Assembly (NCBI RefSeq): GCF_905397375.1
Contig: NZ_CAJPVG010000007.1
Span: forward strand, 1-64,000
DNA from: Ralstonia mannitolilytica
GTDB taxonomy: Bacteria > Pseudomonadota > Gammaproteobacteria > Burkholderiales > Burkholderiaceae
Reading direction: 5' to 3'
DNA length: 64,000 nucleotides
A model generated the notes under the pieces. The model searched no databases. It was not told where the DNA came from and saw nothing but the letters and a program-made list of their open reading frames with translations. Both the position numbers and the translations under genes were made by a program. Below are positions 44,831 through 52,934 of this stretch, one piece after another; the stretch's first letter is position 1, and each line of letters begins with the position of its first letter.

Positions 44831-45964
44831 TCACGCAGGCTGCGTGGCGGCCTGCGCCCATCGGCCGCAACCGCGCCGCACGGTCTCGTGCAGGTTGCGG
44901 GTTTCGCGCTGGGCCGCGCGGATCCATTCCGCATCGGCATCGCGCGCTTCCACCACCTCCCGCACCATGTCGAGCGCGCCTTCGGACGACAGCGCCTCGG
45001 CATGCTCCGACAGCAGCTTGCTGGTTTCCAGGATGTGATCGGCCAGCGCGCCACGGTTGCCGGTGGCCGGGTCGACGTATTCGCCTGCCAGCCCGAAGCG
45101 GCACGCCTGGAAGCGGTTGAAGGTGTAGACGAGGTAGTCGTCCTCCACCGGCATGAACGGGCGATCGAGCAGCAGCCAGCGGCCCAGCGCCTGGATGTAG
45201 GCCGCGACGGCGGCGGCGCGCTCGACCGTCAACGGCGTGTCCATCACGCGGACTTCGATCGTGCCGTACTCGGGCTTGGGGCGGATGTCCCAGTAGAAAT
45301 CCTTCATGCTTTCGATCACGCCGGTGGCGTGCATCTTGTCGAAGTACGCAATGAAGGCATCCCATGTCAGCACGAACGGCGCGCGGCCCGAGAGCGGAAA
45401 CGCGCTCACCGAGTTCATGCGCGCCGAGGCAAACCCCGTATCCACACCCTGCACGAACGGCGAGGACGCCGCCAGCGCGATGAAGTGCGGCACGTAGCGC
45501 GACATGGCGTGCAGCAGGTACAGCGCATCGTCGGGGCTCGGGCAGCCCAGGTGCACGTGCTGGCCAAACACCGTGAACTGCTTGGCCAGATAGCCGTACA
45601 GCTCCGAGATGTACTGATATCGCGGCGACTGCGAAATCTGGCGCTGGCTCCACTGCTGGAACGGGTGCGTGCCGCCGCCGCAGATGCCGATGTTCAGCGC
45701 CGTCGCCGCTTCGGCCATGCGGTCGCGCATCTCGCGCAGCTGCCACAGGGCCTCGTCGTGGCTGTGGCAGATGCCGGTGGAGATCTCGATCATCGAGTCG
45801 GTGATCTCCGGCTTGATGTCGCCGGGATACTCCTTGCCCTTGAGCATGCGCAGCAAGTCCGGCGAGGCCGAGGCCAGGTCATAGTCGTGACGATTGACGA
45901 GCTGCAGTTCCAGCTCGACGCCAAACGTCAGTGCTTCGGATTTCGAGAACGGTTCAAGCGACAT
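44831..45964 (-). CDS. ybdK: YbdK-type carboxylate-amine ligase (glutamate-cysteine ligase family 2)
   Basis: A 377-aa ATP-dependent ligase-fold protein. GCS2 family motifs are FGVELELQLVNRHDYDL, PEITDSMIEISTG, GGGTHPFQQWS, QHVHLGCPSPDDAL and YGTIEVRVMDTPLT. YbdK has weak gamma-glutamylcysteine ligase activity in vitro; its physiological role is uncertain. It sits 5 bp downstream of the CPA2 antiporter gene on the same strand, which suggests cotranscription, possibly linking thiol or glutathione status with K+/H+ exchange. Confidence 0.93.
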   Translation of the reverse strand: MSLEPFSKSEALTFGVELELQLVNRHDYDLASASPDLLRMLKGKEYPGDIKPEITDSMIEISTGICHSHDEALWQLREMRDRMAEAATALNIGICGGGTHPFQQWSQRQISQSPRYQYISELYGYLAKQFTVFGQHVHLGCPSPDDALYLLHAMSRYVPHFIALAASSPFVQGVDTGFASARMNSVSAFPLSGRAPFVLTWDAFIAYFDKMHATGVIESMKDFYWDIRPKPEYGTIEVRVMDTPLTVERAAAVAAYIQALGRWLLLDRPFMPVEDDYLVYTFNRFQACRFGLAGEYVDPATGNRGALADHILETSKLLSEHAEALSSEGALDMVREVVEARDADAEWIRAAQRETRNLHETVRRGCGRWAQAATQPA

Positions 45965-45969
45965 GGGGC

Positions 45970-47193
45970 TCAGTGCCTCCCTTCTTCCTGCCGTACCTCA
46001 CCCGCCCAACGCAACGAACGTGCCGTGAGGATCGGTGCGGCAATCTGCTGGATCGCCAGCGTGCACAGGATGATGGCGGCCAGCGGCCCGCCGGTTTGCG
46101 GATACAGTACCGCGGTGTCGTGCATGAGCAGCCAAGACAGTCCCGACATCGGTCCGAGTGCCAGGCCCAGCGCCACGCTCTGGCGCATCGACAGGCCCGA
46201 GAACGAACCCAGCGCGGTCGTCGCCGCCAGCTTGGCAATGAAGCGCGACAGCACCAGCGCCACTGCGGCCACACCGCCGATCACCCAGTCCGATGCCTTG
46301 AGCGGCAGACCGAGCGAGACGATCATCACCACGATCAGGATGCTGCCCGCGCTGCCGAAGTGCGACGGCCACACGCGCGGGTGATCGTCCTGGTGCTTGA
46401 ACACGACGCCCGCCAGCAGCAGCGTGAGCGGCACCGAGAGCTTGAGCAGCTTGGCCATCGCCAGGGCAAACAGCACCAGGCCGACAAGCACCAGAAACGC
46501 GTAGTGATCGTCACCCGCCATGCGGTGATACAGCGCATGGCCGACCTTGCCCGCCACCCAGGCCAGCAGCACGGAACCTGCCAGCAGGTACAGCGGATGC
46601 AGCAGCGCCGCACCCCAATGCCCGTATTCGCTGTGCAGCCAGCCCGCGGTCAGCGGCACCAGCACGCTCGCGTAGATGCTGTTGAGCGCGCCGAGCGAAA
46701 GCAGCCGCTCCGTCACCTGGCCTTCGGCGCGCAGTTCGTTCTTCAATTGCAGCAGCACCGTCGGCGACGTGGCCACGGCGATGGCGCCTGCGGCCACCGC
46801 CACCGGCACCGCCACACCGAACAGCTGCAGCACCCACGTGACGAGGCCCCAGGTCAGCAGGCTCTCGAAGCCACTGGTCAGCAACAGCCAACGATTGGCG
46901 CGCAGCCACTCGAACGAGAGCCGGTGCCCGAGCTCGAACAGCGCGAGCGCCAGCGCCATCTCGATGAGGATGTGGGTCTGGTCGAGCATGTCGGCGTCGA
47001 TGAGCGGGCGGCCCAGCACACCCGCCACCAATCCGGCCGCCGCATAGCCCACGATGCGCGGCAGCCGCAGCGCCACGCGCGCAAACTCGCCGCACAGGGC
47101 CGCGCCCACCAGCGCCAGCCCGATCCAGAACAGGCCGCCCGGTTCCGGCGGCCACGAGGGGAAGAGATCGTGAAGTCCTGTCATGGCCGACAT
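45970..47193 (-). CDS. CPA2-family cation:proton antiporter
   Basis: A ~407-aa inner-membrane protein with about 12 transmembrane segments and a Na+/H+ exchanger (KefB/NapA-like) domain covering its length. Characteristic parts are PRIVGYAAAGLVAGVLG in TM2-3, ALALFELGHRLSFEWL, and the unwound-helix region AIAVATSPTVLLQL. It has no C-terminal RCK/TrkA-N domain, so it is not a full KefB/C. Starts at 47193 (MSAMTGLHD) or 47184 are both possible; a TTG at 47211 seems less likely. It is upstream of ybdK in the same unit. Confidence 0.85.
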   Translation of the reverse strand: MSAMTGLHDLFPSWPPEPGGLFWIGLALVGAALCGEFARVALRLPRIVGYAAAGLVAGVLGRPLIDADMLDQTHILIEMALALALFELGHRLSFEWLRANRWLLLTSGFESLLTWGLVTWVLQLFGVAVPVAVAAGAIAVATSPTVLLQLKNELRAEGQVTERLLSLGALNSIYASVLVPLTAGWLHSEYGHWGAALLHPLYLLAGSVLLAWVAGKVGHALYHRMAGDDHYAFLVLVGLVLFALAMAKLLKLSVPLTLLLAGVVFKHQDDHPRVWPSHFGSAGSILIVVMIVSLGLPLKASDWVIGGVAAVALVLSRFIAKLAATTALGSFSGLSMRQSVALGLALGPMSGLSWLLMHDTAVLYPQTGGPLAAIILCTLAIQQIAAPILTARSLRWAGEVRQEEGRH

Positions 47194-47332
47194 GGTACCC
47201 GAAGCACCCAAATGTAAAAGTCAGCCAAGCACTGACACGCGATACCGCCTCGTTACACGATATTTAACAATAGATCGATGATTTTCGATGCAGATACCGG
47301 CAAGTCTGCGTTTTGAGCGCATTACCGCAGGC

Positions 47333-47360
47333 AAAGAAAAACCGCCCCGGGGGGCGGTTC
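47333..47360 (-). terminator. Rho-independent terminator after the LivK-type gene
   Basis: AACCGCCCC (47340-47348) pairs with GGGGCGGTT (47351-47359) over a 2-base loop, followed on the minus strand by TTTTTCTTTGC. It is 31 bp past the stop. Confidence 0.9.
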
Positions 47361-47390
47361 TCATACTGCGGACGGCGGAAGCCGGACGGA

Positions 47391-48524
47391 TTACTTCCCG
47401 CCCACGCTCTCCAGCGGGACCCACTTGCCGCCGGTGACCTTGTAGACGGTGATGCCGCCGTCCTTCAGGTCGCCCTTGTCGTCGTAGGCATAGTGCTTGG
47501 CGGTCACGCCCTGCATGTTGGTGGCAGCCAGGATCGGCAGGTACTTCGCCGGGTCCGACGAGCCGGCCTTGACCATGGCCTGCATCAGCGCCATCGCGCC
47601 GTCATAGGCGTACGGCGAGTACGTCTGCACCGGCGTGCCGAAGCGCTTCTCATAGCGCTGCTTGTAAGCGGCGCCGCCCGGCATCTGTTCCAGGGGCAGG
47701 CCGGCCAGCGAGCACACCACGCCTTCGGCAGCCTGCGCGCCCGCCAGCTTGATGAACTCGTCGGTCTTGGACATTTCGCCCGAGATCAGCGTCGACTTGA
47801 TGCCCAGCTCGCGCATCTGCTTGACCAGCGGTGCCGACTGGCCTTCCGCGCCGCCGTAGAACACGGCGTCCGGCTTCTTGGCCTTGATCTGCGTGAGGAT
47901 GGCCTTGAAGTCGGTCGCCTTGTCGTTGGTGAACTCGCGACGCACGATGGTGGCGCCGGCAGCCTTGGCGGCCTTCTCGAATTCGTCCGCCAGGCCTTGG
48001 CCATATGCGGTGCGGTCATCGATGATGGCGATGTTCTTGTAGCCAAGCTTCTTGACGGCGTACGTGCCGACCACCGAACCCTGCTGGGTGTCGGAAGTCA
48101 TCATGCGGAACGTCGTCTTGTAGCCCTGCTTGGTGTATTCCGGCGCCGTGGCCATCGCGATTTCCGCAATGCCGGCATTGTTGTAGATGCGCGAAGCCGG
48201 AATGGTCGTACCCGAGTTGAAGTGGCCGAGCATGCCCTTGATGCCGCTGTCCACGAGCTTCTGCGCGACGGTCGTGCCGGTCTTCGGGTCAGCCTGGTCG
48301 TCTTCCGAGATCAGCTGGAACTTGACTTCCTTGCCGGCGATCTTCGGCTTGGTGGCGTTGAACTCCTCCACGGCCAGCGTCAGGCCGTTCTGCATGTCCT
48401 TGCCGTACTGGGCCTGGGGACCGGTCATCGGGCCGGCGTAGCCGAGCTTGATGACTTCCTGCGCCGATGCTGCACCACCCAGCGCACACAGCGCCGCCGC
48501 CACCCACAGTTGCTTCAATTTCAT
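47391..48524 (-). CDS. livK: Branched-chain amino acid ABC transporter periplasmic binding protein (LivK type)
   Basis: A 377-aa periplasmic protein. Signal peptide 1-21 (MKLKQLWVAAALCALGGAAS). The mature part is a class I type substrate-binding fold: KLGYAGPMTGPQAQYGKDM, GHFNSGTTIPASRIYNN, the central NIAIIDDRTAYGQGLADEF, and PYAYDGAMALMQAM. It should bind leucine/isoleucine/valine or a related amino acid for a LivHMGF permease, which is not in the window, so it is an orphan binding protein here. It has its own strong terminator and lies downstream of putA on the same strand. Confidence 0.92.
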   Translation of the reverse strand: MKLKQLWVAAALCALGGAASAQEVIKLGYAGPMTGPQAQYGKDMQNGLTLAVEEFNATKPKIAGKEVKFQLISEDDQADPKTGTTVAQKLVDSGIKGMLGHFNSGTTIPASRIYNNAGIAEIAMATAPEYTKQGYKTTFRMMTSDTQQGSVVGTYAVKKLGYKNIAIIDDRTAYGQGLADEFEKAAKAAGATIVRREFTNDKATDFKAILTQIKAKKPDAVFYGGAEGQSAPLVKQMRELGIKSTLISGEMSKTDEFIKLAGAQAAEGVVCSLAGLPLEQMPGGAAYKQRYEKRFGTPVQTYSPYAYDGAMALMQAMVKAGSSDPAKYLPILAATNMQGVTAKHYAYDDKGDLKDGGITVYKVTGGKWVPLESVGGK

Positions 48525-48654
48525 TTGTGCGTCTCCTAGTTCAAACGCAATTTGGATCCATAGCGCGACGGGATCACCGCCGCCCTCCTCCCGCTTCGCA
48601 TCCCATCCGCACCCGTCGTACGAATCGAACCGCGAATCCTGCTCTTGCTCCCCG

Positions 48655-51600
48655 TCAGCCGATGGTCATCAGGCTGGCGTTACCACCCGCCGCGGCCGTA
48701 TTGACCGACAGCGAACGCTCGATCAGCAGGCGCTCCAGCGCCAGCCCTTCCCCGCCATGCGGCAGACCTTGCACGCCGACGATCGGGCCGGCACGCCGCG
48801 CCAGGCCTTCGCAGATGGCGCGCAGATGGTCCGAATCGCCGTGGTGCAGCACCGCGTCGAAGGCCGCTTCTTCCAGCGTCCCCACCACGCGGACGCGCGA
48901 TTGTACTGCCGCCGGCAGGGTACGCAGTACCGCTTCAATGGCAGGGTTTTCCTGCACCACAGCGACGCTGCCGACGGCCAGCACGGCCGCCAGCTGGCGC
49001 AGCCAGTCGGCCGGATCCGCCGCCACGCACAGCACCGCATCGCGCGGCAACAGCGTGTAGGTATTGCGCTCGCCGGTGGGGCCCGGCAGCGTGGCCGTGG
49101 CGCCCGTCGCCGTGGCGGCCGCCAGGCGTTCGCACAGCGCTGCCAGCGCCGGCGATTGCTTGCGGGCCCAGTCCGTCAGGGCATCGAACGGGGCCAGCAG
49201 CGCGCGACGCGCGTCGGTGTCGACTTCGGTGCCGGCGCCTGCGGTCAGCTGCAATGCGGTGCGCATGGCGTCCTGCGGGCACGTCGACAGCAGGCGCAGC
49301 AGGTACAGCGGGCCGCCCGCCTTCGGGCCGGTGCCCGACAGGCCCTCGCCGCCGAACGGCTGCACGCCGACCACGGCGCCGACGATATTGCGGTTCACAT
49401 ACAGGTTGCCGACGTGCGCGCGATCCACGACGTGCGCGATGGTCTCGTCGATGCGCGTGTGGATGCCCAGCGTCAGACCGTAGCCCGTGCCGTTGATCTG
49501 TTCGATGAGCTTGGTCAGGCCCGTGTTGTCGGCGGTGCGCTTCCAGCGGATCACGTGCAGCACGGGGCCGAAAATCTCGCGCGTCAGATCCGACAAGCTG
49601 TCGAGCTCGATGACCGTCGGCGGCACGAAGGTGCCGTGCGCGCAGGCATCGGGCACCGGCGTCTGGTGCACGCGGCGGCCCTTGGCGCGCATCGCCTCGA
49701 TGTGGCCGACGATGTTGTCGCGCGCTTCGGCGTCGATCACCGGGCCCACATCGGTGGACAGCCGGTCGGGATTGCCCATCGCCAGTTCGGCCATGCCGCC
49801 CTTGAGCATCGCCAGCACGCGGTCGGCCACGTCATCCTGCAGGCACAGCACGCGCAGCGCCGAGCAGCGCTGCCCCGCCGAATCGAACGCAGACGACAGC
49901 ACATCGGCCACCACCTGCTCGGCCAGCGCGGACGAATCGACGATCATCGCGTTCTGGCCGCCGGTCTCGGCGATCAGCGGGATCGGCGCACCGTTGGCAT
50001 CCAAGCGGCCGGCCAGCGTGCGCTGCAGGATGCGCGCAACTTCGGTCGAACCGGTGAACATCACACCCTTGGTGCGCCCGTCCTTCACCAGCGCCGCGCC
50101 GACAGTCTCACCGCGGCCCGGCAGCAGTTGCACGGCACCGGCCGGCACGCCGGCTTCGCGCAGGATGCGTACGGCTTGCGCCGCGATCAGCGGAGTCTGT
50201 TCAGCGGGCTTGGCCAGCACCGGGTTGCCCGCAGCCAGCGCGGCACTGACCTGGCCGGTGAAGATCGCCAGCGGGAAGTTCCACGGGCTGATGCAGACCA
50301 CCGGGCCCAGCGGGCGATGCGTGTCATTCGAGAACCCGCCGCGCACCTGCGCCGCGTAGTAGCGCAGGAAGTCGACGGCCTCGCGCACTTCGGCGATGGC
50401 GTTGGACAGCGTCTTGCCCGCCTCGCGGATGATCAGGCCCATCAGGTGCTGCATCTCGCCTTCCATCAGGTCGGCGGCGCGATCGAGCAGCGCGGCGCGC
50501 GCTTCCGGCGGCGTCGCTTGCCAGATTGGGGCGGCAGCCGTGGCGGCCGCGAGTGCGGCGTCGACGTCCGCCTCATTGGCTTCGGTCACGTGGCCGACGA
50601 TGTCGCGCAGGTCTGCCGGATTGCGCACGGGCTGCGGTGTGCCGCCGGTGTACGGCGCATCGCCGATGGTCGGCTCGGCCGTCCAGACCGTGCTCGTGCC
50701 CGCCAGCAGCGCCGACGACAGCGACGCCAGGCGCTGCTCGTTGGCCAGGTCGATACCGGCCGAGTTCACGCGGACGTTGCCATACAGATTGCGCGGCAGC
50801 GGAATCTTCGGATGCGGCAGGCCGAGCGTCCCTTCCTCGGCGTGCATCTTCTCCACCACCTCCACCGGGTCGGCGACGAGGTCGTCCAGCGGGATCGACT
50901 CGTCCGCAATGCGGTTCACGAACGAGGTGTTGGCACCGTTTTCCAGCAGACGGCGCACCAGGTAGGCGAGCAGCGTTTCATGCGTGCCGACCGGCGCATA
51001 GATGCGGCACGGGCGGTTCAGCTTGCCCGGCTTGTTGCCGACGACCTGTTCGTACAGCGGCTCGCCCATGCCGTGCAGGCACTGGAATTCGTACTGGCCG
51101 GGGTAATAGTTCTGGCCGGCCATGTGGTAGATGGCCGCCAGCGTGTGCGCGTTGTGCGTGGCGAACTGCGGGAAGATCGCGTCCGGCGCGGCCAGCAGCT
51201 TGCGTGCGCACGCCAGGTACGACACGTCGGTGTAGACCTTGCGCGTGTAGACCGGATAGCCCTCCAGCCCGTCGACCTGCGCACGCTTGATCTCGCTGTC
51301 CCAGTACGCGCCCTTCACCAGGCGGATCATCAGGCGATGCTTGCTGCGGCGGGCCAGGTCGATGATGTAGTCGAGCACGAACGGGCAGCGCTTCTGGTAG
51401 CCCTGCACCACGAAGCCGATGCCGTTCCAGCCGGCCAGCTCCGGTGCAAAGCACAGGCGCTCCAGCAGGTCGAGCGACAGCTCCAGGCGGTCGGCTTCTT
51501 CCGCATCGATGTTGATGCCGATGTCGTATTCGCGGGCCAGCATCGCCAGACCCTTCACGCGCGGATACAGCTCGTTGATCGTGCGCTCGTATTGCGCGCG

Positions 51601-52626
51601 GCTGTAGCGCGGGTGCAGCGCCGACAGCTTGATCGAGATGCCCGGCCCTTCGTAGATGCCGCGCCCGCCCGAAGCCTGCCCGATCGCGCGGATGGCCTGC
51701 TCGTACGACGCGAGGTAGCGCTGGGCGTCTTCCTCCGTCATCGCGGCCTCGCCGAGCATGTCGTAGGAGTAGCGGAAGCCCTCGGCTTCGAACTTGCGCG
51801 CGTTGGCCAGCGCTTCGGAAATGGTTTCGCCGGTGACGAACTGCTCGCCCATCAGGCGCATCGCCATGTCCACGCCCTTGCGGATCAGCGGCTCGCCGCT
51901 CTTGCCGATGATGCGCGTGAGCGCGCGCGACAAGCCCGCTTCATTGTGCGTGGCGACCAGCTTGCCCGTCAGCAGCAGACCCCAGGTGGCCGCGTTCACG
52001 AACAGCGACGGGCTCTGGCCGAGGTGCGAATGCCAGTTGCCGTTGCTGATCTTGTCGCGGATGAGCGCGTCGCGCGTGGCCTTGTCGGGAATGCGCAGCA
52101 GCGCCTCGGCCAGGCACATCAGCGCCACGCCTTCCTGGCTCGACAGCGAGAATTCCTGGATCAGGCCCTGCACCAGACCTTCGCGGCCGGTGCCGACCTT
52201 TTGCGTGCGCAGCTTGCCGGCGAGGTTGCGGGCGAGCTGCTTCGCGTCCGAGGCGAGCGCGCCCGGCAGGCGGGCCTGCTCCAGCAGCATCGGAATGGCT
52301 TCGGTTTCCGGCCGGCGGTAGGCCGCCGTGATGGCAGCGCGCAGGACCGATTGCGGTTGCACGCTCTGCGCAAATTCGAGGAACGGTTGCACCGTGGGCT
52401 CGTCACCCTCGTGCACGTCCGAGACGGCTGCGGCGGCGGACGGGAGGCCATCCGCCGCCGGGCCGTTTGCATCAGTTGGCAGCTGCCCCCGCTCCACTTG
52501 ATCCAGATACGTGAAGATCGCCTGCTTGATCAGCCAATGCGGCGTGCGGTCAATGGACTGCGCAACGCGCTTGAGGCGTTCACGCGAAGCATCGTCCAGC
52601 TTGACCCCGAGGGTGGTTGTAGCCAT
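48655..52626 (-). CDS. putA: Trifunctional PutA: proline dehydrogenase / P5C dehydrogenase / repressor
   Basis: A 1323-aa protein close in length to E. coli PutA. Residues 1-47 form a ribbon-helix-helix DNA-binding domain (TTTLGVKLDDASRERLKRVA). The FAD proline dehydrogenase barrel (about 180-560) contains SIKLSALHPRYSRAQ, INIDAEEADRLELSL and RLVKGAYWDSEIKRAQ. The aldehyde dehydrogenase domain (about 650-1100) has LIAETGGQNAMI and the catalytic cysteine in DSAGQRCSALR. A C-terminal ~200-residue domain follows. It oxidises proline to glutamate at the membrane and represses its own gene when proline is absent. Confidence 0.97.
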   Translation of the reverse strand: MATTTLGVKLDDASRERLKRVAQSIDRTPHWLIKQAIFTYLDQVERGQLPTDANGPAADGLPSAAAAVSDVHEGDEPTVQPFLEFAQSVQPQSVLRAAITAAYRRPETEAIPMLLEQARLPGALASDAKQLARNLAGKLRTQKVGTGREGLVQGLIQEFSLSSQEGVALMCLAEALLRIPDKATRDALIRDKISNGNWHSHLGQSPSLFVNAATWGLLLTGKLVATHNEAGLSRALTRIIGKSGEPLIRKGVDMAMRLMGEQFVTGETISEALANARKFEAEGFRYSYDMLGEAAMTEEDAQRYLASYEQAIRAIGQASGGRGIYEGPGISIKLSALHPRYSRAQYERTINELYPRVKGLAMLAREYDIGINIDAEEADRLELSLDLLERLCFAPELAGWNGIGFVVQGYQKRCPFVLDYIIDLARRSKHRLMIRLVKGAYWDSEIKRAQVDGLEGYPVYTRKVYTDVSYLACARKLLAAPDAIFPQFATHNAHTLAAIYHMAGQNYYPGQYEFQCLHGMGEPLYEQVVGNKPGKLNRPCRIYAPVGTHETLLAYLVRRLLENGANTSFVNRIADESIPLDDLVADPVEVVEKMHAEEGTLGLPHPKIPLPRNLYGNVRVNSAGIDLANEQRLASLSSALLAGTSTVWTAEPTIGDAPYTGGTPQPVRNPADLRDIVGHVTEANEADVDAALAAATAAAPIWQATPPEARAALLDRAADLMEGEMQHLMGLIIREAGKTLSNAIAEVREAVDFLRYYAAQVRGGFSNDTHRPLGPVVCISPWNFPLAIFTGQVSAALAAGNPVLAKPAEQTPLIAAQAVRILREAGVPAGAVQLLPGRGETVGAALVKDGRTKGVMFTGSTEVARILQRTLAGRLDANGAPIPLIAETGGQNAMIVDSSALAEQVVADVLSSAFDSAGQRCSALRVLCLQDDVADRVLAMLKGGMAELAMGNPDRLSTDVGPVIDAEARDNIVGHIEAMRAKGRRVHQTPVPDACAHGTFVPPTVIELDSLSDLTREIFGPVLHVIRWKRTADNTGLTKLIEQINGTGYGLTLGIHTRIDETIAHVVDRAHVGNLYVNRNIVGAVVGVQPFGGEGLSGTGPKAGGPLYLLRLLSTCPQDAMRTALQLTAGAGTEVDTDARRALLAPFDALTDWARKQSPALAALCERLAAATATGATATLPGPTGERNTYTLLPRDAVLCVAADPADWLRQLAAVLAVGSVAVVQENPAIEAVLRTLPAAVQSRVRVVGTLEEAAFDAVLHHGDSDHLRAICEGLARRAGPIVGVQGLPHGGEGLALERLLIERSLSVNTAAAGGNASLMTIG

Positions 52627-52820
52627 GTGGGTTCCTATCCAAAGCTGCCATTGCCAAGGCTTGTGGCCGGCAAATTGGGCGGATCATACGCCTGGCGAAG
52701 CCGATGGTGCAACCTAGTGAAACCCCTTGGTTCGAAATGGGTAGATTGGGGTGCAACCGGAGAGGGGGTTGGGGGCTTTTGGGGCGACTTTATTGTTTTG
52801 GTGGGTGGGTTTTTTGGCTT

Positions 52821-52928
52821 TTGGTGCATCCCTTGTTTCATCCCCTGCCGGGACCGACTCACTTTCTTTGGTCTTGCCCAAAGAAAAGTAAGTCGGTCCC
52901 GGCAGGGAACGAAAGGAGGGTGGACCAC
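52821..52928. repeat. Hairpin repeat element, copy 5 (minimal, internally deleted)
   Basis: Starts like the other copies (GGTGCATCCCTTGTTTCATC, then CCTGCCGGGACCGACTCACT). After the inner CTTTCTTTGG...CCAAAGAAA hairpin it turns straight into its own reverse complement (AGTCGGTCCCGGCAGG). No ~114-bp hairpin remains. The CCTGCCGGGACCGACT / AGTCGGTCCCGGCAGG arms are a perfect 16-bp pair. It occupies most of the 308-bp gap between priA and putA and may act as a terminator for priA. Confidence 0.75.
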
Positions 52929-52934
52929 CAGCCC

